Shown here one piece after another: positions 6,341 to 12,954 of a DNA stretch of 12,954 nt. Positions within the stretch are counted from its first letter, which is position 1. Every line of letters starts with the position of its first letter. The translations under genes were made by a program, and so were the position numbers. The notes below the pieces were generated by a model. The model made no database searches and was not told where the DNA came from. It was given only the letters and a program-made list of their open reading frames with translations. Location of the stretch: positions 1-12,954 of the forward strand of contig JAQVZN010000010.1 of NCBI GenBank assembly GCA_028708155.1, read 5' to 3'. This DNA comes from Minisyncoccota bacterium. GTDB lineage: Bacteria; Patescibacteriota; Minisyncoccia; Minisyncoccales; Minisyncoccaceae.

Positions 6341-7786
6341 ATGAGAATAGATCAAATAGAAATAGAAAACTATAAAGGTTTTGAAGGAAAGCATTTATTC
6401 AAATTTAAAGGTAACCTTGTTTTTTTAGTTGGAGAAAACAATACTGGTAAAACTTCTGTTATTGAAGCTTTTGATTTTTTAAAGTCGGGGCTTCCAGAAA
6501 AAAGGACACTAGAAGAAATAAAAAATAAAAATTCATTAGACCATTTAAAGGTTGTAGTAAAATTAAAAAATGAGATTAAGAATGTTATTGTTGATTTTTC
6601 TGAAAAAAAATATGAAAGCTATGTTTTTGATGAGGGAGATGGGATCGAAACGATAATTTTACAACGTTCATCTGAAAGTAAAACAATAATCCAAAATGGT
6701 AAAAATGTATCACTTGATATTAAGAAAATAACAATATGGAATGATACAACAAAACAGTTTGAAAACCCAGCTGGTATTGATACTGCGATAAGAACTCTTT
6801 TTGAGACTCAATTTATTTGGTCAGATACTAATTCTGATAATGTTGTTGATTTTGGTCCAACAAGGATTTGTGGAAAACTTCTTGGGTCAGTATTTTCTGA
6901 TTTTCAAAGCACTCAAAAATGGAAAACATTTCAAGATTTACATAGAGATACTTTCACAGGATCAGATTCTTTTGGTTCTAAAGCAAAAGATATTGAAATA
7001 AAAATTAAGGATGTATTCAAGAAACAATATGGTGATATTGACTTGGAATTTGATTTCTCTTTTCCAAATCCAACAAGCTTTTTTAAATCAGCAGGTATAT
7101 TAGTTGATGACGGAATTAAGACAAAATTAGAAGATAAGGGAAGTGGAATGCAAAGATCAATGGCAATTGCTATTTTACAGGTATATGCTCAGATTATTAC
7201 AACTCATCCTTTGGATCCATTAAAAATTAAGCCACTCTTCTTTTTTATTGATGAGCCTGAGATATCGCTTCACCCAAAAGCACAGGCTCAATTATTAGAT
7301 GCTTTAATGGAGATATCTAAGAGTCAGCAAGTTTTTATTACTACACATTCTCCATTTCTATTAAAACAATATAATTCATCAAGTCACGATTTGTTTGTTT
7401 TTAACAAGGACCATAAGCAAAAAATTATGGTTTCGACATCGGTGTCTTTTAATCTTTTTTCTAAACCATCGTGGGGAGAAATTGTATATAAAGCCTTCGG
7501 AATTCCAACTGAAGATTTTCATAATGAATTATATGGAAAATTGCAGGAAAAAGAGGGGAGGCCATTTATAGAATCTACAGATAAAACTAAAAGCATAGAA
7601 GAGTTTTTTGTAAACAATGGGTATAATAGAATTAAATCTTGGACTTTAAGTAATGGGAAGTCATATAAACAAACATTGATGAGTAGTATTCGTAATAAAA
7701 TTCACCATCCAGAAGAATTAAACATTCCGAGTTATAATATGAAAGAACTAAAGGAGTCAATAGATAATATGATAGGCTTATTGTAA
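6341..7786 (+). CDS. OLD-like AAA/ABC-type ATPase with a C-terminal RNKIHH motif
   Basis: This is a 481-residue SMC/RecF/OLD-like ATPase. The N-terminus (MRIDQIEIENYKGFEG) leads into Walker A GENNTGKT (31-38). Other motifs are an ABC signature-like GSGMQRS (267-273), Walker B LFFFIDEPE (299-307) and the H-loop TTHSPF (334-339). Full OLD nucleases continue into a TOPRIM domain of well over 100 residues with acidic catalytic motifs. Here only about 140 residues remain and I see no TOPRIM motif. They end in SSIRNKIHHPEE, where R451-x4-H456 with Asn after the Arg fits the HEPN ribonuclease pattern; this ending is frequent in ATPases near defence genes. With the AlbA_2 gene 39 bp upstream, it is probably an anti-phage effector or sensor. 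ATPase assignment is secure; nuclease activity is conjecture. Confidence 0.9.
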   Translation: MRIDQIEIENYKGFEGKHLFKFKGNLVFLVGENNTGKTSVIEAFDFLKSGLPEKRTLEEIKNKNSLDHLKVVVKLKNEIKNVIVDFSEKKYESYVFDEGDGIETIILQRSSESKTIIQNGKNVSLDIKKITIWNDTTKQFENPAGIDTAIRTLFETQFIWSDTNSDNVVDFGPTRICGKLLGSVFSDFQSTQKWKTFQDLHRDTFTGSDSFGSKAKDIEIKIKDVFKKQYGDIDLEFDFSFPNPTSFFKSAGILVDDGIKTKLEDKGSGMQRSMAIAILQVYAQIITTHPLDPLKIKPLFFFIDEPEISLHPKAQAQLLDALMEISKSQQVFITTHSPFLLKQYNSSSHDLFVFNKDHKQKIMVSTSVSFNLFSKPSWGEIVYKAFGIPTEDFHNELYGKLQEKEGRPFIESTDKTKSIEEFFVNNGYNRIKSWTLSNGKSYKQTLMSSIRNKIHHPEELNIPSYNMKELKESIDNMIGLL

Positions 7787-7795
7787 TATGCAGAC

Positions 7796-7892
7796 TATGA
7801 AGATAAAAAAGAGATTGATGAGTATGAAAAATAATATTCTTTTTTAATTAAGATTAAAATATAATTAAGTTAAAGATAATAAATATTAAATT
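7796..7892 (+). repeat. Left copy of the direct repeat bracketing the restriction-modification module
   Basis: This segment resembles 12768-12878 in order and orientation. It shares a GAGATTGATGAG block (7811-7822 here, 12788-12799 there), an ATATTC..TTTTAATTA block, and a core of 26 identical bases (7862-7887 here, 12846-12871 there). It lies between the ATPase and the first methyltransferase gene. Read leftward, the core encodes the same last residues (YLLSLT, stop) as the gene entering from the right edge, but in this copy the codon just before them has become TAA, so it looks like a dead duplicate of a gene end. Confidence 0.75.
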
Positions 7893-7933
7893 TTTTGATT
7901 GTTAGATAAATAGAAAATTTTAGAATTTTTTAT

Positions 7934-7962
7934 TTGTTTTTATGCTTTATTTATGTTATGTT
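7934..7962 (+). promoter_or_regulatory. Weak sigma-70-like promoter candidate for the restriction-modification operon
   Basis: TTGTTT (7934-7939) and TATGTT (7957-7962) are separated by 17 bp, ending 29 bp before the preferred ATG at 7992. Each hexamer is an imperfect match in an AT-rich background, so this is only a suggestion. The 196-bp gap and the repeat upstream make an independent promoter for the three genes likely. Confidence 0.25.
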
Positions 7963-7991
7963 TTAAATAACAAACAAGATAAATGTTTATT

Positions 7992-8663
7992 ATGACTAAT
8001 AGAATAATAAAATCTAAAAAAAGAGTTCGTGATCACGGGGAAGTATTTACTCAAGAAAGAGAGGTTAATGCGATGCTTGATTTTGTTAAAAATGAAACCG
8101 AACGAATCGAATCTAGATTTTTTGAACCAGCTTGTGGAAATGGAAATTTTCTTGCTCCAATACTTGAAAGAAAATTAGTAGTAGTTAAAAAAAAATATAG
8201 TTCGATTCAGATAGAGTTTGAGCAAATGGTTTTTCTTGCAATAAGTAGCGTATATGGAGTAGAATTTTTACAAGATAATGTAGAGGCATGTATTGAACGT
8301 CTTTATAACATTTTTAACGATGTGTATACCGGATTATATAAAGAAAAATGTAAAGATGAATTTAGAAAAAGTATTCGTTTTGTGTTAAAACGTAATATTT
8401 TACAAGGTGATGCACTTACTTTAAAAAAAATTGATAGCAACGATTATATTATTTTTTCAGAATGGTCGTTAATAAAAGGGGGAATGGTGAAAAGAAGAGA
8501 TTTTCAATATGCTGAATTAGCAGATTTTAATCCCAAAACGCCAACATTATTTTCTTTACGAGAAATTTCTGACACGGGTGAGGCAGTTTTTTCTCCAATG
8601 CCATTAAAAGAATTTCCATTGGTTTATTATTTATCGATACTTGATTATGAAGATGCAAAATAA
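7992..8663 (+). CDS. Small adenine-methyltransferase-like subunit with motif I but no NPPY
   Basis: This protein has 223 residues from ATG 7992; an in-frame ATG at 7983 would add three. DHGEVFTQEREVNAML is the usual lead-in of type I-like N6-adenine methyltransferases. FFEPACGNGNFL (about 44-55) is the SAM-binding motif I, and VYGVEFLQDNVEACIERL (about 87-104) is the following acidic strand and helix. NILQGDAL (about 135-142) gives the strand before the catalytic loop, but where (N/D)PPY should follow there is DYIIFSEWSLIKGG instead. It therefore probably binds SAM but does not transfer methyl alone. Its end overlaps the next methyltransferase gene by 17 bp. I infer that it partners that protein. 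It does not look truncated, since the ending is co-linear with the operon. Confidence 0.85.
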   Translation: MTNRIIKSKKRVRDHGEVFTQEREVNAMLDFVKNETERIESRFFEPACGNGNFLAPILERKLVVVKKKYSSIQIEFEQMVFLAISSVYGVEFLQDNVEACIERLYNIFNDVYTGLYKEKCKDEFRKSIRFVLKRNILQGDALTLKKIDSNDYIIFSEWSLIKGGMVKRRDFQYAELADFNPKTPTLFSLREISDTGEAVFSPMPLKEFPLVYYLSILDYEDAK

Positions 8664-10155
8664 TTACAATCCCGATGTTCTTTCATGTTTAGCTAATTTA
8701 AGTAATGATGAAGTTTTTACTTCGCCAAAGTTAGCAAATGAAATATTAGATTTATTGCCAAAGGAAATTTGGAAAGATAGAAATGCCACTTTCCTTGATC
8801 CAGTTTGTAAGTCAGGTGTATTTTTAAGAGAAATAACCAAAAGGTTACTCGAAGGATTAAAAGATGAGATCCCGGATATTCAGAAAAGGATAAATCATAT
8901 ATATAGTAAACAACTTTTTGGAATTGGAATTACAGAATTAACTTCTCTCCTTTCTCGACGTAGTCTGTATTGTTCTAAGAATGCTAATGGAAAATATTCG
9001 GTATCTAATTCTTTTGAAAATGAGCAAGGAAATATTTTTTTTCAAAATATAGAACATAAATGGAAAAATGGAAGATGTGAATATTGTGGTGCAAGTCAGG
9101 CAGAATATGATCGCGAGGAAGGACTTGAAACGCATGCATACCAATTTATACATAATAATTTACCCGATAAAATTAAAAATATGAAATTCGATGTAATTAT
9201 AGGCAATCCGCCCTATCAATTAAATGATGGAGGAGGAACAGGAGCTAGTGCAATACCTCTTTATCATAAATTTGTTGAACAAGCGGAAAAATTAAATCCA
9301 CGTTTTTTAGTGATGATTATTCCATCTAGATGGTTTGCAGGGGGAAAAGGATTAGATGAATTTAGGCAAAAAATGTTAAACTCTAAAAAAATATCTATAC
9401 TTGTCGATTATGCTAATAGTTCAGATTGTTTTCCTGGAGTAACGATAGCTGGTGGTGTTTGTTATTTTTTGAGAGAGAAAGAATGTAATGATCTGTGTAC
9501 TGTAATAAATAAAAAAAATGATTTAATAATTTCTCAAAAAAAACGAGCTTTAAATGAGTATAATATTTTTGTTAGAAATAATTCGGCTATTGATATTATA
9601 AGAAAAATCAAAGAAAAAAATGAAAAAAGTTTAGATTGTATGGTTTTTTCAAGGAATTCTTTTGGATTATTTAGTAAAGAAGTAGGTCATAACAAATACA
9701 AACAAGGAGATTGTGTTTTGTATTCTTTGAAAGGAAAATCATATATTGAAGATTCGAAGATTATTGATAGGGATTGTTTGGTGAATAAATTTAAAGTCAT
9801 AATGACAAAAGCTATGTCTGGAGGGAACAAACCATCAAACGATGATAATTATTTAGTAATTTCTTCAACAATGAGAGTTTTGAGTCCTAGGGAGGTTTGT
9901 ACAGAAACCTATTTATGTATTGGGAGTTTTGATAATTTTGAAGAAGCTAATAATTTAAAAAATTATTTAACTACTAAATTTTTAAGATTTCTATTATTAC
10001 AAGCCCTTACATCAATCAATATTTCGAAGGAAAAATTTTGTTTTATCCCTATGCAAGATTTTTCAGAATCATGGACAGATGAAAAGTTATACAAAAAATA
10101 CAAATTAACAAAAGAAGAAATTGATTTTATTGAGTCAATGATTCGTCCGATGTAA
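8647..10155 (+). CDS. Eco57I-like N6-adenine DNA methyltransferase with NPPY and altered motif I
   Basis: This protein has about 502 residues. ATG at 8647 is preferred; 8653 is an alternative, and TTG at 8641 is less likely. Opening residues NYNPDVLSCLANLSNDEVFTSP lead to motif I in an unusual form, FLDPVCKSGVFL (about 49-60), where CKSG replaces the common CGSG/CGTG. IFGIGITEL-like residues follow, then an insert with CEYCG and ETHAYQFIH (about 144-169) that could bind zinc. The catalytic motif IV is NPPY (187-190) in FDVIIGNPPYQLNDGG. The C-terminal 250 residues probably contain target recognition. The gene overlaps the small subunit and precedes the nuclease-helicase by 5 bp. It should methylate adenine to protect host DNA; the specificity cannot be read from sequence. 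Confidence 0.92.
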   Translation: MKMQNNYNPDVLSCLANLSNDEVFTSPKLANEILDLLPKEIWKDRNATFLDPVCKSGVFLREITKRLLEGLKDEIPDIQKRINHIYSKQLFGIGITELTSLLSRRSLYCSKNANGKYSVSNSFENEQGNIFFQNIEHKWKNGRCEYCGASQAEYDREEGLETHAYQFIHNNLPDKIKNMKFDVIIGNPPYQLNDGGGTGASAIPLYHKFVEQAEKLNPRFLVMIIPSRWFAGGKGLDEFRQKMLNSKKISILVDYANSSDCFPGVTIAGGVCYFLREKECNDLCTVINKKNDLIISQKKRALNEYNIFVRNNSAIDIIRKIKEKNEKSLDCMVFSRNSFGLFSKEVGHNKYKQGDCVLYSLKGKSYIEDSKIIDRDCLVNKFKVIMTKAMSGGNKPSNDDNYLVISSTMRVLSPREVCTETYLCIGSFDNFEEANNLKNYLTTKFLRFLLLQALTSINISKEKFCFIPMQDFSESWTDEKLYKKYKLTKEEIDFIESMIRPM

Positions 10156-10160
10156 TAAAT

Positions 10161-12692
10161 ATGAGTAAAGATTTTTTTCCACAAAAACCAGAAGTCAATC
10201 CAACGATATATGCCTATGAACTCATTGGTGTAGATTCACATAAAGGATTATTGAAAGTTGGTTATACTGTTAGAAATGCACAAGATAGGGTTGCGGAACA
10301 ATTTAAAACTAGTCGACTTAAATACAAAATTGTTTTTGAAGAAAAAGCGATTAGGAATGACGGTACAACTTTTACAGATTATGAGATACATCGATATTTA
10401 GAGAAATGTAATATTCAAAGAATAGAAGGAGAGTGGTTCAGATGTACATTAAAGGATTTGCAATCAGCTATCATTGATATAAGAGATAGGAAGTTTAGTA
10501 TTGAGAATAGGGTATTTGATTTTAAAATGCGTCCAGAGCAGAATATGGCAGTTCAAAAAACAGCTGCATATTTTTTAAATTATAAAAAAGAAAATCCTGG
10601 TAAAATACCTCATTTTTTATGGAATGCGAAAATGCGTTTTGGTAAAACTTTTACCACTTATCAGTTGGCTAAAAAAATGGGTTGGACGAAGATTTTGGTA
10701 ATGACTTTTAAGCCAGCCGTAGAAAGTTCATGGGATGATGATTTAAAGGAGCATGTTGACTTTAAAGAGTGGCAATTTATTTCAGCATCAGAAAACACAC
10801 TTTGGTATAAAGATATAAACGAGAAAAAACCTTTTGTTTGTTTTGGATCATTTCAAGATTATTTAGGGAAAAATAAAAGTACGGGGGGTGTTAAAACAAA
10901 AAATGAATGGGTTCATAAAACTGATTGGGATTGCATAGTCTTTGATGAATATCATTATGGGGCATGGCGTGAAAATGCTAAAGAACTTTTTGAGGCAGAG
11001 GATGAAAAAGAAAAGGAATTTGCGGAAGGACAAGGGCTAAAAGATTTTAATGAAAGAATATTACCTATTAAAACTAAGGCATATTTATATCTTTCGGGAA
11101 CTCCTTTTAGGGCAATAGCATCAGGAGAATTTATAGAGGAGCAGATATATAATTGGACTTATTCTGATGAACAAAAAGCGAAAGAATCTTGGAGTAATAA
11201 AAAAGAAATCAATCCTTATGCGTCATTACCCCGAATGGTTATGATGACTTACCAACTCCCTGAATCAATTAAGAATATAGCTCAGCAAGGAGAATTTAAT
11301 GAATTTGATTTGAATGTATTTTTTTCTGCTAATGGTAAGGATAATAATGCAAAATTTGTATACGAGGAAGAAGTTCAAAAATGGCTTGATTTGATTCGTG
11401 GATCTTTTCTTGAGACAAGTATTGATAATCTAAAGCTTGGGGTTAAAAAACCGCCAATGCCTTATTCTCATATAGAGCTTTTAAATGTGCTTAATCATAC
11501 TCTTTGGTTTTTGCCTTCAGTAGCTTCATGTTACGCAATGGCTAATCTACTTAAAAAAAGACAAAATATTTTTTATCATGAATATAAGACAATAGTCGCT
11601 GCGGGTCAGGCAGCAGGTGTTGGGATAAAAGCATTACCACCAGTCTTAGATGCGATGGAAAATTCGTTACAATCTAAAACCATTACTTTGACTTGTGGAA
11701 AACTTTTGACAGGGGTAACGGTTAGACCATGGACGGGTATTTTTATACTTCGTAATTGTTCAACTCCAGAAACTTATTTCCAGGCAGCCTTTCGTGTACA
11801 ATCTCCATGGACTATCAAAAATCCTGATAATAAATCTCCTAACAAAGAAGAGATAATTAAAAATGAATGTTATCTTTTTGATTTTGCGCCCAATAGAGCT
11901 TTAAGACAAATCGCAGAATATAGTTGTCGTCTCAATGTTAACGAGTCTAATCCAGAAGCAAAGGTTGCAGAATTTATAAGTTTTCTTCCAGTGCTTGCTT
12001 ATGATGGTAGTGCGATGAAACAAATTGATGCGGCAGGAATTTTAGATATGGCAATGAGTGGAACCACAGCAACACTTCTTGCAAGACGATGGGAAAGTGC
12101 TCTCCTTGTAAATGTTGATAATAATACTTTAAAAAAATTAATGAATAATGAAAAAGCAATGAATGCGTTAATGAGTATTGAGGGCTTTAGAAACTTGAAT
12201 CAAGATATTGAGACTATTATTAACAAGTCAGAGTCTGTCGAGAAGGTGAAAAAGGAGCAAAACGAGAAAGAGTTGTCTAAAAAAGAGAAAAAGCAATTAA
12301 CAGAAGAAGAAAAAGAGCATAAGAATCTTCGTAGGCAAATCCAGGAGAAACTTATTAAATTTGCTACACGTATACCTGTTTTTATGTATCTTACAGATTA
12401 TAGAGAAAGAACTTTAAAAGATATAATTACAAAATTAGAACCTAATTTATTTAAAAAAGTTACAGGTCTGACACAAAAAGATTTTGAATTACTCGTTAGT
12501 CTTGGAGTTTTTAATAGTGCTTTAATGAATGATGCTGTTTATAAATTTAAGAGGTATGAAGATGCAAGCCTTGTTTATACTGGTATCAATAAACATAAAG
12601 ACGAAAAAATAGGTCTTTATGATACTATTCTTTCTCAGGAGGATTACAAGAAAAACTCAGAAGAAGTATTTATAGATAATCCGATGAAATAG
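10161..12692 (+). CDS. GIY-YIG nuclease/SF2 helicase fusion, likely ATP-dependent restriction subunit
   Basis: This protein has 843 residues. N-terminal GIY-YIG domain of the T5orf172 type (about 15-105): IYAYEL and LLKVGYT replace the two signature triads, followed by an Arg (RNAQDRV), DYEIHRYL with the conserved Glu/His, and GEWFRC. Helicase domain: MRPEQNMAV (Q-like, 123-131), Walker A AKMRFGKT (156-163), DEYH (262-265), SGTPF (312-316), CGKLLTGVTVRPW (512-524) and the motif VI equivalent YFQAAFRVQSPW (539-550). A Lys/Glu-rich coiled-coil-like stretch spans about 683-730. A GIY-YIG cutter replaces the PD-(D/E)xK nuclease usual in type I and III systems. It follows the methyltransferase after 5 bp, so the three genes make one restriction-modification operon. 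No separate HsdS-like gene is present. Confidence 0.92.
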   Translation: MSKDFFPQKPEVNPTIYAYELIGVDSHKGLLKVGYTVRNAQDRVAEQFKTSRLKYKIVFEEKAIRNDGTTFTDYEIHRYLEKCNIQRIEGEWFRCTLKDLQSAIIDIRDRKFSIENRVFDFKMRPEQNMAVQKTAAYFLNYKKENPGKIPHFLWNAKMRFGKTFTTYQLAKKMGWTKILVMTFKPAVESSWDDDLKEHVDFKEWQFISASENTLWYKDINEKKPFVCFGSFQDYLGKNKSTGGVKTKNEWVHKTDWDCIVFDEYHYGAWRENAKELFEAEDEKEKEFAEGQGLKDFNERILPIKTKAYLYLSGTPFRAIASGEFIEEQIYNWTYSDEQKAKESWSNKKEINPYASLPRMVMMTYQLPESIKNIAQQGEFNEFDLNVFFSANGKDNNAKFVYEEEVQKWLDLIRGSFLETSIDNLKLGVKKPPMPYSHIELLNVLNHTLWFLPSVASCYAMANLLKKRQNIFYHEYKTIVAAGQAAGVGIKALPPVLDAMENSLQSKTITLTCGKLLTGVTVRPWTGIFILRNCSTPETYFQAAFRVQSPWTIKNPDNKSPNKEEIIKNECYLFDFAPNRALRQIAEYSCRLNVNESNPEAKVAEFISFLPVLAYDGSAMKQIDAAGILDMAMSGTTATLLARRWESALLVNVDNNTLKKLMNNEKAMNALMSIEGFRNLNQDIETIINKSESVEKVKKEQNEKELSKKEKKQLTEEEKEHKNLRRQIQEKLIKFATRIPVFMYLTDYRERTLKDIITKLEPNLFKKVTGLTQKDFELLVSLGVFNSALMNDAVYKFKRYEDASLVYTGINKHKDEKIGLYDTILSQEDYKKNSEEVFIDNPMK

Positions 12693-12735
12693 AATATTTT
12701 TTTTTGAATTATATTAGAAGAATGGAAAATAATAA

Positions 12736-12835
12736 TTTCTGACACACAAGAACGGGAGATATTTTGAAATGAGTGAGATAAAATTTAGAGATTGATGAGG
12801 ATAAAATTGATGTAGTTGATATTCCTTTTAATTAA
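12736..12835 (+). pseudogene. Frameshifted remnant of a gene 3' end
   Basis: Two short open stretches in different frames look like one broken C-terminus. One encodes HKNGRYFEMSEIKF (12745-12786) and runs into TGA at 12793. The other, from 12788, encodes EIDEDKIDVVDIPFN and stops at 12833-12835. Joining them needs one frameshift near 12787. The left repeat copy at 7787-7834 has a matching EIDE segment, also out of context. The parent gene is not recognised. The call rests on protein-like composition and the duplicated position and is tentative. Confidence 0.35.
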
Positions 12836-12878
12836 AAATAAAATCTAATTAAGTTAAAGATAATAAATATTTAATTTC
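12768..12878 (+). repeat. Right copy of the direct repeat bracketing the restriction-modification module
   Basis: This is the counterpart of 7796-7892, same orientation and block order, with a 26-base identical core at 12846-12871. This copy is slightly longer, mainly because of about 12 extra bases after GAGATTGATGAGG. Its right end overlaps the 3' end of the leftward gene entering from the window edge, which is intact here, so this copy looks like the original and the left one the duplicate. Confidence 0.75.
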
Positions 12879-12954
12879 TTTATTTGTGGTTTCTAAATCT
12901 CCAATAGCATCAATCCAATCAAAAGTTCTGAATTTTTTCTGCCATGTGAGCCAA
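12849..12954 (-). CDS. C-terminal end of a leftward gene entering from the right edge
   Basis: Read on the minus strand from 12953, 34 codons stay open to TAA at 12851-12849. The residues look like a genuine protein tail: WLTWQKKFRTFDW, then IDAIGDLETTNKEIK, ending YLLSLT. The gene converges on the nuclease-helicase gene. Too little is visible to name a family; a helical, Trp-rich tail is all that can be said. Its last codons lie within the 26-bp repeat core also found at 7862-7887. Confidence 0.6.
   Translation of the reverse strand, partial: WLTWQKKFRTFDWIDAIGDLETTNKEIKYLLSLT

Noticed and set aside
6341..7786. Calling the ATPase a complete OLD nuclease (ATPase plus TOPRIM)
   Set aside because: The sequence after the H-loop is too short and lacks the acidic TOPRIM motifs; only the ATPase half fits.
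8938..10184. Minus-strand open frames at 8938-9153 and 9963-10184
   Set aside because: They are antisense to the large methyltransferase gene, with compositions typical of AT-rich shadows.
12849..12954. Calling the right-edge fragment an HsdS specificity subunit belonging to the restriction operon
   Set aside because: It is on the opposite strand and only 34 residues are visible; nothing specific to HsdS can be seen.
1..12954. CRISPR array, tRNA or rRNA genes
   Set aside because: No regularly spaced long repeats, no cloverleaf with the T-loop consensus and no rRNA-like sequence were seen on either strand.
1..12954. Use of TGA as a sense codon (code 25)
   Set aside because: Several secure genes end in TGA at the expected place, for example at 4798-4800 and 999-997, and Trp and Gly positions use standard codons.

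Overview
The window is AT-rich throughout. It uses TGA as an ordinary stop codon, and almost none of its genes has a Shine-Dalgarno sequence; most starts follow an A/T-rich leader ending in something like AAAAATATG. Together with the phBC6A51-type HTH gene beside a large serine recombinase, and a 253-residue protein with a GFKGEILKAFF tail that I associate with Patescibacteria hypothetical proteins, this suggests a Patescibacteria (CPR) genome or a closely similar low-GC lineage. That assignment is inference. The TGA stops exclude code-25 lineages such as Gracilibacteria.

Region 1 (1-3530, leftward) is the end of an integrative mobile element. A five-gene operon reads leftward: phBC6A51-like HTH protein, replication-type HTH protein, small CxxC protein, 51-residue protein, and a large serine recombinase that runs off the left edge. 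Two of the junctions are ATGA overlaps. A 253-residue protein of unknown function lies upstream. Between it and the operon are a palindrome with a third half-site (2698-2735) and three 10-bp-phased direct repeats (2745-2774), a plausible control region.

Region 2 (3531-4957) is divergent to region 1. A 321-bp gap holds a relatively GC-rich block with three good hairpins (about 3688-3822) that I cannot assign to a known RNA. It is followed by a tight rightward operon of two small membrane proteins and one small soluble protein, closed by a hairpin terminator at 4903-4924.

Region 3 (4958-12692, rightward) is a defence island. First comes a pair: an AlbA_2/Schlafen-type protein and an OLD-like AAA ATPase without a TOPRIM domain, ending in an RNKIHH motif that fits the HEPN R-x4-H pattern. 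Then follows a three-gene restriction-modification system: a small adenine-methyltransferase-like protein with motif I but no NPPY, a large Eco57I-like methyltransferase with NPPY but an altered motif I, and an 843-residue GIY-YIG nuclease/SF2 helicase fusion as the likely ATP-dependent restriction subunit.

Region 4 (12693-12954) holds a decayed gene end and the C-terminus of a leftward gene entering from the right. The restriction-modification module is bracketed by about 100-bp imperfect direct repeats (7796-7892 and 12768-12878) with an identical 26-bp core. The left copy carries a broken version of the right-hand gene's tail. This suggests that the whole module was inserted as a unit by recombination or duplication at a gene 3' end.
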